Shown here: piece after piece, positions 24,413 through 45,092 of the stretch | Layout of the letters: each line of letters begins with the position of its first letter | Position numbering within the stretch: position 1 is the first letter of the stretch | From: Megamerina dolium | Taxonomy: Eukaryota > Arthropoda > Insecta > Diptera > Megamerinidae | NCBI GenBank assembly: GCA_963854835.1 | Contig: OY978525.1 | Span: forward strand, 121,083,240-121,147,239 | Direction: 5' to 3' | DNA length: 64,000 bases | Notes under the pieces: model-generated | Database searches by the model: none | What the model was told of the DNA's origin: nothing | Seen by the model: only the letters and a program-made list of their open reading frames with translations | Position numbers and translations under genes: made by a program

Positions 24413-27400
24413 ATGGCTTGGGGATTTGTAACCTGTGGTCCAAATGAAGCACTTGTCGTCTCAGGTATTTGAAAAAATTCTATTGAATTGCTGAAAGATA
24501 TTTTTTGCCCCATCCCCATGACGTCATTCTTATATCGATTTTTTTTTTTTTGTATGCGTGTGTATATATATTTGGGGTCATATCTATTATTATTATGATT
24601 ATTATGATGTGTTTTGAAAATGATTTTTAGATTTTTATACATTTGATTGACTATTTCAAATACATCTACAATTCTCAGGATGCTGCCATATGCGACCACT
24701 TCTGGTCCCCGGAGGAAGAGCATTTGTATGGCCATCAATTCAGCGGGTTCAGAGGTAACAACAAGTGCATTTTCAATCATTATAGTTACATAAAGTCGTA
24801 TCGTAATTATTCAATACTTCATAGAATATCACTCAATACGATGACTCTACAAGTTGAGAGTCCATGTGTTTATACTAGTCAAGGCGTTCCCATTTCTGTT
24901 ACTGGCATTGCACAGGTAAAAATTCAAGGTCAAAATAAGGAGATGTTGTTAACAGCATGCGAACAATTTTTGGGCAAAAATGATTCGGAAATTCAACATA
25001 TTGCTCTAGTCACATTGGAGGGTCATCAACGTGCTATAATGGGTTCAATGACAGTTGAGGAAATTTACAAGGATCGCAAAAAGTTCAGTAAACAAGTATT
25101 CGAAGTAGCCTCAACTGATTTGGCACATATGGGCATAACAGTTGTGTCATATACACTGAAAGATATTCGTGACGAGGAGGTGAGTTATAATAAAGAAATG
25201 AAAAAAGTGATGGAGTGGGAGAGAGTAAGAGAAAAAATGGAATCTATTTAAATTTAAATTTCGATCAAAATCGGTTCTACCAACTAGACGAAATTCAAGC
25301 ATTTATAGCGATCGATATTTTAATTTTCAATATATTATAATTTTTTCAATAATTGGAAAATTGAACCTCTGGTCAATCAATTTTGATCGAAAGTGCAATA
25401 CAGAATATGTGTATATATATCAGTGCCTGAAATAACTATATCATATTTTTCTATTATTAGTTATATATAATCAAGGTTAGAATATTTCCCATAAAAAAAT
25501 TTGTCAAAATACCGGTTCTAACTTTGGTTATAATTTCGGGTCTATGTTTTTAAATGATAAAATTCAAGTTCAATATTACCTTCAGTTTTTAATATTAAAA
25601 TAAAAGTAGAGTAAACACTTTTCTTATTGAAATATTTTAAAGTATTTGCGACTTTGAAATTGAACATTCAAAGCTATGTATAAAAGGAGTACAACAAAAA
25701 TACTCTTGCCTCCTATCAATGTTGTCCTATCAGAAGTCAAATCGATCAACTGAATCATTTGATATACCTCGAGTATTTTATAGCGTTCCCTATTAATAAG
25801 GTTCAAAACCATTTAATGGTCCATATTTTAGGGAACGATTTTATGTATTTAGAAATGTCTAATAATATATCATAGTTCTTATTTTATCGTTTTTTTTTTT
25901 TAAATAAAAAAGTATTCATTTATCTACTTAATTATATAAATAAAAGTTTTTGTATAGATGTGTTTCTAAAATACGCACTTGTTATCATTATACATGACCT
26001 GATGTATATATACAGATATACTTGTATATATTTTTATGATGATCGCAGCAATTCCATCGTTCATAGTGTATTATTACTAAAACATACAGCTTATCTTATT
26101 TGCACTCACTAACTTTTAAGTTTATTTATATTTGTTTTCTTTTTAATCACTTCATTTTTCGAATTACATACTGTTGCATGTATACGAACACAGGGTGATT
26201 CAAAGGTATGTGTTTTATTTCCTCTATATTTGATATAACTTGCTACTAACATACATAGTATTAAGTATTGGTTTCCAGTACTCATTGTATTTATATGCAT
26301 GTGAATAAATGAATTGCTTTACTAATTTCGATGTACATTCTTTCAGGGATACCTTAAATCACTCGGTATGGCACGTACGGCAGAAGTGAAACGTGATGCA
26401 CGCATTGGTGAAGCTGAGGCACGTTGTGAAGCCCATATAAAAGAGGCCATTGCTGAGGAGCAACGTATGGCATCACGCTTTCGTAATGATACCGAAATTG
26501 CAAAGGCAAAGCGTGATTTCGAATTGAAAAAAGCCGCCTACGATGTTGAGGTGCAAACGAAAAAGGCCGAAGCCGAGATGGCATATGAGTTGCAAGCGGC
26601 TAAAACCAAACAACGCATCAAGGAAGAACAGATGCAGGTGAAAGTTATTGAACGCACTCAGGAGATTGCCGTGCAAGAACAGGAAATACAGCGACGTGAA
26701 AGAGAACTTGAGGCAATAGTACGTCGTCCAGCAGAAGCTGAAAAATTCCGTCTTGAAAAATTGGCCGAAGCTAATAAGATACGTGTTGTTATGGAAGCAG
26801 AAGCCGAAGCCGAATCGGTAATAGAACCCATCCAAATTTGTACTAAATTAAACAGATCCATTGATTTGCTTGTGTAACAAGTCACAGTAAATTTGCTCAA
26901 CATTCTGACATTCTGACACGCAAATTTCTCTCGGGATCTATTTGAATTTCTCATGTATGAATCGCTGCACGAACTAAAGTATTCGATTGGTACCTGTTAT
27001 CGAAACATATCAGCAACTAAAACGAATAGAATCAAGAACCGGTACCAATCAAGGGACCTACTTATATTAGCCGGTTCCGAACGGCGGAACCCTTGTGACA
27101 TCACTTTAACTTAGTTTTGTCACAGAGCTCTTTTAAGAAGCATTTTTGACAAATTGTTACTGTCGGAAAAATTGCCAATTCTTGCCGGCAGGTGGGTAGC
27201 ATTCGAAAGAAAAATATTTTCGATATTAAATTTTGTGAAGCTTCAGACGGGTATTGAATTCACAACCTACAGATCAGAAGGCCAACGCAATGACCACTGA
27301 GCTATGGCACTAATGCTTGGAAAAAATGAAAATTAAATGGAAAATAAAAATTTTACCTCTCTAAAGGCAAACTGGGAATGCTGGGAACCTATTTTACGAA

Positions 27401-28866
27401 AATGTCAGTTTTATAGGGGATCACCCATAACGGATAAAAATGGTAGTAGGTATGTGGGAGAAATAAAATTAAGATGGTCCGGTTATATATTTTACTCCTC
27501 TATGGATGACTCCAAGGGCGCGAATCTTATAAAAAAATTAATTTTGTAAGGGAGCCCCGCGAAAGGGATATTTTTTTTTTTCTGAAAAATGTTGAAAAAA
27601 TAAACTTAATGAACGTTTGGAGTAAATTGTGTAATACTACCAATATTGTAGGGGAGTGCTTGAGAAAGCGCTAATAGTGATTAATTTAATGGGAAATATT
27701 GGGGAATAACTATATGAAGGATATCGAATATGCGCAAAGTATTGTAGTAATCGTGCAGGGGTCTATATACATAAACTCCTGTAATTATGAAAGTTTGCTC
27801 AAGTCAACATTATTGAAAGGATGAGTTTAAACTATATTTGACATTGAAAGAAATTATTTTATTATTATTTATTAATCGCAGTAGTTGAAATCTCACTTTC
27901 ATCATAACGTTGTGTCCATTGTATTTACTTTGACATAGATTAAAATACGTGGTGAAGCTGAGGCTTTCGCCATTGCCGCAAAGGCTAAAGCCGAGGCCGA
28001 ACAAATGGCCCAAAAGGCAGCGGCATGGCGTGAATATCGTGAAGCAGCTATGGTTGAAATGCTATTGGATACATTGCCAAAGGTATTAATCGATAATGTT
28101 GTGTAATTTTTGTTCATTTTCATTTACATTTCCAAATTATTATTATTATCAATAGGTTGCTGCAGAGGTTGCCGCACCATTGTCACAGGCTAAAAAGATA
28201 ACAATGGTTTCCAGTGGACAGGGTGAAATTGGTGCAGCCAAGCTGACAGGCGAAGTTTTGCAAATTGTAAATAAAGTGCCGGAACTGGTTAAGAATATAA
28301 CTGGCGTTGATATATCAAGGGTACGTCCAAATTCAGAGTTCATTTAAGAAGCGCCGATGCAATGGAAGTGAAACGAAACCATCGGCTTGCTTGATGATGG
28401 GAAAGCAAATGATACTCATTGATGATTTGCTTTAATTGCTGCAGGCTAGAATTGTCATCAAGGGTGTTTTCTATAATATTCTATGTTTTCATATTTTTGC
28501 AATCACTACACACGCTTGCTTGAGAAAATGGACGATTTTGAAAGATTAAAATATATACCTTAACTATATAAAATTAAACATCATAATACTTGCATGTAGA
28601 CAATCAATAAGAAAGACTTATTTTCAATCCACACTGTTGGACTGTATTGTTGTTCTAGTGAAACGACCTTTTTGAATGCACCTTGACAGAAATTGTATGC
28701 ATTTTGTAAAATCATCTTTTTTTTTCAAATCAAAATCGTTCAGTTTCTAAGCTATATTTTCTGTTATATTTCACATTCGTGCAAAAATATTTCATTTCAT
28801 TTACATTGGCTGTATAATTTATATTTTCTTTCTTTTGATTCATTTCAGTCTGTGCATGCCGGTTAA
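24413..28866 (+). CDS. Flo1: Flotillin-1 (reggie-2)
   Basis: A membrane-microdomain scaffold on the cytoplasmic face of plasma membrane and endosomes, forming hetero-oligomers with flotillin-2. Exons 24413-24464, 24679-24754, 24825-25179, 26347-26817, 27939-28082, 28156-28320 and 28849-28866 join to 426 residues, the size of Drosophila Flo1. An SPFH/PHB domain occupies the first half ([51 protein letters not shown]). It is followed by the coiled-coil flotillin region with EA-rich heptads ([33 protein letters not shown]) and the C-terminal [16 protein letters not shown]. The last exon codes only SVHAG and a stop. Reading through the last donor instead gives a short tail ending NSEFI, a possible alternative end. 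The residue aligning with vertebrate palmitoylated Cys34 appears to be Ser. The 1.2 kb intron 3 and 1.1 kb intron 4 carry repeats. Confidence 0.97.
25258..25393. repeat. Small inverted-repeat element in flotillin-1 intron 3
   Basis: The left end TTTCGATCAAAAT and the right end ATTTTGATCGAAA are perfect inverted copies about 110 bp apart. The interior is AT-rich and non-coding. This is consistent with a short MITE; the target duplication is unclear. Confidence 0.45.
25461..25540. repeat. Short hairpin repeat, copy 2
   Basis: The left arm TATAATCAAGGTTAGAA and the right arm TTCTAACTTTGGTTATAA face each other over a spacer of about 35 bp. It is related to the hairpin at 20336-20420. Confidence 0.5.
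27052..27310 (-). mobile_element. tRNA-derived SINE, 3'-truncated copy in flotillin-1 intron 4
   Basis: Reverse-complement copy of the SINE. The tRNA-like head GTGCCATAGCTCAGTGG starts at 27310, and the body includes CCGTTCGGAACCGGCTAA. It stops at AAGTAGGTCCCTT, lacking the last roughly 70 bp of tail found in the other copies. It is antisense to flotillin-1. Confidence 0.85.
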
Positions 28867-29719
28867 GCTAATCAGTTTACTTCATTACGTCACACCAAAA
28901 ATTTACATAACAATTACTTACAAGTTGTAATTGAAATTGAGCAAAACAAAAAAATTATAAAAAAAAAAAACACATACAAAAGATGGCCATTAAGGATATT
29001 GACAGAGCTTATATTTAAATGCAAATTACAAATTATACAATGCATTTACAAAAGCAAAAAGAAAAGAAAAAAACCAAACCAAACAAAAACCAAAAAAACA
29101 AAAACAAAGCTTATAACAAGCCTGTGAAGAATAATGCAATGCGGTGAACTGATTTGCGTTTTGGAATTTTTGTACGTTTTTATAAAGATCAATATTCTTC
29201 TACAATTCAAAAATATTTATACATCAATACATACATACGTATATACAAACGCACACATACACGCAAACATATATACATATATATATATATACTTCTATTT
29301 ACATGTATTTATAGTGCTTGTGCGCAACATACACAACAACAGATGATTGTGCAAATTTATAAATACGAATATTGAAATTTTCTACTCAATTACACTCTAC
29401 ATAAACAGATAGATAATACGATGTCTACATATATTGAATCTTTCTCTATGCAGCTACATATTTATGTATATTGACACAACAACAAACAGTTGATAAAATT
29501 TACTTCAAACAAATTTTCTTTATTATTTATGCATTTTTATCGATGTGTGTGTACATACTTCTTATCATGTACCAGTAAAAATTTCAAATGAAATGTAAAA
29601 TTAAAAAAATTTATAAAAATAAAATAACAATTTATATGAAAGTTATTTGTTACTTTCGTTCTTTAGAATTCATTTTAAAAAAAATATTCATTAAGATGTA
29701 TTCGAATCGCTGCTAAATA

Positions 29720-30062
29720 CATTCTGTCAAATAAGTACCCGGAAACCGGGTGTGTGTTTCAAACGAAATTTCTTGTGCCAAAACGTTGGAAATGTTGAAA
29801 AAAATATTTGGTGATTCAACCATGTCGAAAAAAAATTTCACACAAACTCTTTGTTCGATATTTTTATCCATAGTAAAAATCGCAACGCGCACAAAAGGTT
29901 GACTTGTTCCTAATGACGCCGTAACCAAACTAAATGACACATAGCAATAAAAATTCACAGAACAGTGGCTGACAGTTGTGCCAACCTGGGAAAAAAATAA
30001 TTGAAATATTCTCAGAGGGAAAATTAAAAATGAGAATTTCCGGGTATTTATTTGACAGAATG
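29720..30062. mobile_element. 343-bp Tc1/mariner-type MITE
   Basis: The left end CATTCTGTCAAATAAGTACC and the right end (reverse complement CATTCTGTCAAATAAATACC) form a terminal inverted repeat of about 26 bp with one mismatch. TA lies outside each end (29718-29719 and 30063-30064), as for Tc1/mariner insertions. The interior is non-coding. It directly abuts a mariner transposase relic. Confidence 0.8.
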
Positions 30063-30069
30063 TATAACT

Positions 30070-30345
30070 AGAAGGCACTTGAAGATGATCCACGCGAAGG
30101 ACGTCCAAAATCATTGAGCAAGTACATAATATTGTTAGCAAAGGTCCAAGTTTAACCAGTAATGAGTAACTTAACAAATACTCCATATTTTGCATGAAGT
30201 TGCTTGAAAAACTGATGCCGCATTCGTTAACAATTCAACAAAAACTGAAACGAAAACCAATTTCTCAGCATAATTTTGAGCGTGTTGAGTGTTTTGAGAA
30301 TAAACACGATTTCTTGCATCGTTTTATAACTATGGATGAAACTTA
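30070..30345 (+). pseudogene. Mariner transposase fragment
   Basis: With frameshifts, the plus strand reads DDPREGRPKS, then LLEKLMPHSLTIQQKLKR and ENKHDFLHRFITMDET. These match the linker and first catalytic Asp block (TMDET) of mariner transposases. It ends at a stop straight after MDET, where the family continues WIHH. It is dead and truncated. Confidence 0.65.
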
Positions 30346-32105
30346 GAAAAAAAAATTTTTTTTTTCTAATCGATGTTTGACCCCAAACAGGCCCTGCACA
30401 AAATTTCAAAAAATCGGACATCTTTTAGGCTTCTGTCACCAATGGGATAACGCGACTCTTATCAATTTCTTTTCGACTTTCTGATGTGTCTTTCATATGC
30501 AAATTGTTGCTTAAAAAGAGAATATATTTTTTGTTTCATTTATGTGATTATAAATTGAAAACTGTAAAAACAAATGCAATTTTAGCATTATTTTTTAAGG
30601 GAAACATATTTTTTTTATATATAATTTTTTCCCTTATTATTTGCAACTAGGGAATTTTTAATTTTAAAAAAATTATTTTCAATTTTTTCTAACAATGGCA
30701 CAAGCCCAATGGCCGGTCTCCGCCAATTGCTGTCGCTGAGCAAACGCTTCGCACGAGTACTAGAGTTACGCTTTCATATGTGCCATCAAGATAAAGCAGA
30801 AGGTTTAATTCCTATATGCATCAACTGGATGACAACATCATTGATATATGTCCCCGTCTATTTGAATGATCAGACAAACCTAATGCTCTTTGTAGTGACA
30901 TAGCCACGATTTTGGTAAGGGGAGCGTAAGATGAGAAAGATGTATGAGATAAACATTTTAATGAATAATTTTTAAATATCTATACATTATTATATCCCCT
31001 CCCCTGGCTCTTTGTCCCTTTACCATGTGGAATCAAAGGCAATTAGTCGCTTATTGACATAGAACCTGTTCACAATCTGTGCACCGACTGATAAAGGGGA
31101 AAAGTTACAAGGCAGACTTTTTTATTGTTTTAAAATTGATAAACTCATTTTGACATTTGTTGATGTTACAATTCCATCAGTCGCAAAAATTCTATTCGGT
31201 CTTGCAAATATCATCAGTGTCATTATTAGAATATGTTTTTTTAAATATTATCTAATTATAAGCGTAAACTACTTCATTACTTACCTACCATCTGCTGATT
31301 TGAAAATAAGCCAATAAAGTTTGTTGTTAATATTATAAATATTTATTATTTTTATTTGAATTTATAAAAAATAATAAAAAGAAAAAATATTAAAAAAAAA
31401 ACTGGAATACATTCGACTTATGTAAGTATGTGGTGTATCCACTCTAAGAATATATGTACATATGCGTGTGTTCACCTTTCTTTTTAAATTTTACCCGTCC
31501 AAAGAGAGTATATACATATAACATATTAGTTGTTAGTGTAAGATTACATATACATATAACATATATATAGGTAATAGGTAATAGATAATAAAATGCCGCC
31601 AATTAGTATTATCCTTTTGAAATTGTCATAATTAAAAATTGCAATTTTGCAATTACATACTTAAATATAATCTTTTTCAAAAGGTATATTTCAAATATAC
31701 AATAAAAGTATGTACATACTATGTCTTGAGTTTAGAAGAAATATACAAAATAAAAAAAAAGTGGAAGTAAATAGTCCGTCCTTGTGTGAGCACAATGATT
31801 TAATGGAAATAAACAAATTTGCTGCCCATATTGTACTTGTAATGTTTTCTCTTCTTACTCATTGGTCAACAAAAAGTTAAGCAAAAGGTTATAGCTTGTA
31901 TATGAGTTGGTAATAACTTGAACGAGAGCCCTTACATTGAATTCTTTGCCGAATTTAAACATAGCGATGTCTTAGGAATTTCAGAAATTAAGAACTCATG
32001 TACTATAAGTCAAACCACCGCAAAAAGCACTAACTTTTTTACTGGAGCAAAATTTTACAAAAAAGCAGTATAGCACACTAAGGAATTGCGATATTTATGC
32101 TCACT

Positions 32106-32310
32106 AGAATAATGTTGCAAATATCTTTTCAGACAAAAATTAGGCTATTTAAATCTAATGTCATTTCGGTATTTGCTGTACGACTGTGTGAAACCTGGCT
32201 TGTAACCGATCAACTTTCTGGAAAAATTCAAAGCTTTGTTAATGTTAGATGCCTCCGGCGTATGGTTAAGCTGTGGTGGCCAAAAGTTATCAGCAACGAT
32301 GAACTGTAGT
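32106..32310 (+). pseudogene. Fragment of a LINE reverse transcriptase C-terminal region
   Basis: The open stretch reads TKIRLFKSNVISVFAVRLCE, TWLVTDQLSGKIQSFVN and a tail LWWPKVISNDEL. This resembles the region after the RT fingers and palm in RTE/Jockey-like elements (the family pattern is LFNSNVKSVLLYGCETW..., then WWP..I.N.EL). A small in-frame change replaces the LYG of the family. No other part of the element is evident. Confidence 0.6.
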
Positions 32311-33755
32311 TAATGAAACTTTTGCAAATGAATTATAAAGATGCAGAGATAGAAGTTACAGAATTCATAATGAATAAAGTAAAAAGTCCCAATTTGGATG
32401 CCAATCTTATACCGAATATTAAATTATGGTTTAGATAGCAGCTCTGGGCATGCATATCCAGAATTGTTCACAAACTTCCGACTCATCAATTTTGGCCACA
32501 ACAATTATGCCTTTGAGATGTTTACTAGCAACTGGAAGCATTTTAGAATAGTTCATCGCCCCCAATCAATTTGATTTTGTCGCCATTTAAAATTGAATGA
32601 GACGGAGAAAGCTGTTATAAATAAAAATGTTTTTTTTTTTTTGCAATTAGGAAATGGTGTGGTTTTATAAGGGTTAATGGCTTAATATAAGGTTAAATTT
32701 TATATTTTTTAATGAAGTAGCCAATTGTTGAACAAATAATTTCCAATTGTCAAAATATCCTATTTTAGTGCTTAATAATTTTGGTCAGAAAAACAAGGTA
32801 TTTGACCTATAGTGCGCTGATACGAGTTAAAGAGCTGCGAGAATGTATTTGATTTTTGAATGATTTCTCTTTACTCATGTACAATACTTGCAAAGCATAT
32901 CTAAATAGAATGAGAATGAGTGAGAGTAAAATATTAGCCAAATAGAATACTCCACTTATTCCCTGTACAAGAAATATTCCATACATTCGTTTTTCTCTTC
33001 AAATAAAGGAATATTTGAGAGTACTGCGAGAGTTCGAGAGTACTACGAGTATGTTGTACGTTATAATTGTTGTTGCTTTTCATGGTAGGCACTGATGCAC
33101 TCTAATACGAGTCGATCTCTGACTTATATATGGTACACAGAATTACTAGTCAATCAGTTGGACACATTTTGGAAAATAAAGATAAAACAAATTTAAAACA
33201 AGCACTTTACATTAAATAAAAGTAAAAACCAAACAATAACATTCACATAAGAGCAGGGCTACAAATGTCTTGTTCACTGTCCATTCTTCATTTATTGCAA
33301 TAATCAAGCTGCCAGAAGCTGTGGGACCAAGTCGAGGTCTTTAGTGACTAATTTACTTAAAAGAGCTTCAAATACAATCCAAAACAAAAAGGAATAATTC
33401 AAGACAATAGCTAGACATTGTCGATTGTCGAGAACAAAAAAAAAAAAAATTTTTTTTAGGAAAAGAACAAGAACACAGAATATTACACTTTGAATAAACA
33501 CAGCCACCTTGTTTCATGCCTCACAACCTATTACCAACTCACATACTTTTTTCATGTAGTTAATTCCATTGCTAGTGGGAATTAATGTTGTTATTTTTAT
33601 GGAAGAGATAGGAAGGTAAAAAAAAAAAAAAAACAAATAAATGTAATTATCATTGGTCATCAATTTTTTTTTTTTGCTTCAGTCCATTACGGTGGTTTCG
33701 CACAACACCATTACAATGATAATAATTAAAATGTAAATGTTGTGGTTGTTGTTGT

Positions 33756-43491
<9,736 letters not shown>

Positions 43492-44887
43492 TATATGTTT
43501 TGACTGAGTGTATCAAATCTAAGGTGTGTGTGTGTGAAATGGAATGTGTGCGTTCTAATGTTTTTAACAAATATTTTACGATCCGGAACTGACTACACAA
43601 ACACGGATTAATTTACATGATCACTTGATCACAACTTGTCACCGACTGCTAGAATCCAGAAATCAGCAACTCAAAAGTGGCAATCACGAAGCAACAAATT
43701 TTCTCAATTAGCACTTTCGAATTTGTTTTGATACGTGTTGCCATATGTAACCTAAAGTCGTAAACTTAGATAACAAGAGTGTCTTATGTAGACGATTGTA
43801 TTAACTGCGGCACTGCGACATTACGACAATTAACTTTAATCTATTTCTATTTTGACATACAACAAAAGGATGTGTAAGCAACTCGCAACTTTGGAAAAAA
43901 ATTTTCTGTTTTCAATATGGGCACTATGATAATTTAAAATCATATCATCTCTATTGGAAAAGTTTTAATTTATATTTATGTTAAGTAACAACCTGTTTCA
44001 TGAAACCATACAAAACCACCACCAAAACCACATAAATAAATCCAAATTTGATCATGTTATTTCTAATAACATTCCTGCTTTCTGATTTCTTGTTTGAGAA
44101 ATCTGAATAATGGTGAAACGCAGGAAGCTGAAGTATTAAATAAAAATTAAAATTAAAATTAGATACGATTTAATTTACAATGAAAAAATTTGGTGAAACC
44201 AGCTTGCTGGTTGTTTAAATTAAATTTGATAGCATGACAAATTAGAAATAGATTGAAGTCGACGACTGCGTCATTTGTCGGCGTGGTGTAATGTCGAAGT
44301 GTTGTATCGGAAATTTATAGTATCTGATGGTGATTTCATTTCTATCAAAACATATCGTATTTTCGCTGCCCTCTTCTTTTTTCGTGTTCGATTCTAAAAT
44401 AAATGCAAAGGGTTGAGAAAATTCGGTGTTTGTTGCTTATAAGGCTCCTTTTCTGCAATGCGAAACTCTGTCAGAGGAGATGGTTCCTGTGAAAATCAGC
44501 TCATTGCTTGAAACGAACGTTGTATGTACGTTTTATATTGATTTGACATTTTGTTTTTTCGAAAATATTGATGGTAACTTAATGGCAAAATACAAAAAGT
44601 GCATAATTTTAATGCAAAGTTATTTAAATGGCCCTTGTTCGTAAAAAAAAACATCTATACAGGGCAGTGTTTTATTGTTCTTTTCTGAGTAGGCAAAAAA
44701 GTGCATTTTACAGAGTTGAATGTAACATTGCATGAATTTTACATGGAGGAAGGGTACATCAGGTACAGTATATCTTTTCTTGCTGCGGTTTAAAATAAGT
44801 TTAAATTTAAACTCCGTTTACGTAAACTTAGTCTAAACCTAGTTTAAACTAGTTTAAACAGTACTGAAAAACTGGCTCTTACTGTTA
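43492..44887. other. QSOX upstream region with a diverged foldback repeat
   Basis: The QSOX promoter should lie just right of 43491. Segments at about 43815-43870 (CACTGCGACATTACGACAA, then AATCTATTTCTATTTTGAC) and 44240-44310 (AGAAATAGATTGAAGTCGAC, TAATGTCGAAGTGT) are diverged inverted copies of one another. The same motif occurs near 3615. This suggests a foldback element of about 490 bp. Confidence 0.45.
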
Positions 44888-45089
44888 TGCTGCAACTAGC
44901 CACCGACGTAGCGTACGTACGTACCGCCCGTACGTAAGAACATACAAAATTGCATTGATTTTCTCCGCTCCGAGCAACGTCTACGTCACCGTCATACGGT
45001 GGTGAGTTTTCGTTAACACGACATTCCCATAAGATAGGTCATGTCAGCTGACACGTTCTACGTTTTTACGTCGGTGGCTAGTTGCAGCA
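44888..45089. mobile_element. 202-bp Harbinger-like MITE with TTA target duplication
   Basis: Begins TGCTGCAACTAGCCACC and ends with its exact complement; the perfect terminal inverted repeat is 23 bp (44888-44910 with 45067-45089). TTA lies immediately outside both ends (44885-44887 and 45090-45092), the 3-bp target typical of PIF/Harbinger elements. The interior has palindromic TACGTACG runs and no coding potential. Confidence 0.85.
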
Positions 45090-45092
45090 TTA

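Larger units (their letters stand above)
28867..33755. other. Intergenic region between flotillin-1 and the sulfhydryl oxidase 3' end
   Basis: Five kilobases of AT-rich DNA between convergent gene ends. The recognisable contents are a TA-flanked MITE (29720-30062), a mariner relic (30070-30345), a LINE fragment (32106-32310) and AT microsatellites around 29275-29290. No host gene could be supported. Confidence 0.5.

Noticed and set aside
30709..30903. 64-codon frame starting MAGLRQLLSLSKRF
   Set aside because: It is locally more GC-rich than its surroundings but short, unrecognised, and without supporting splice sites or neighbours.
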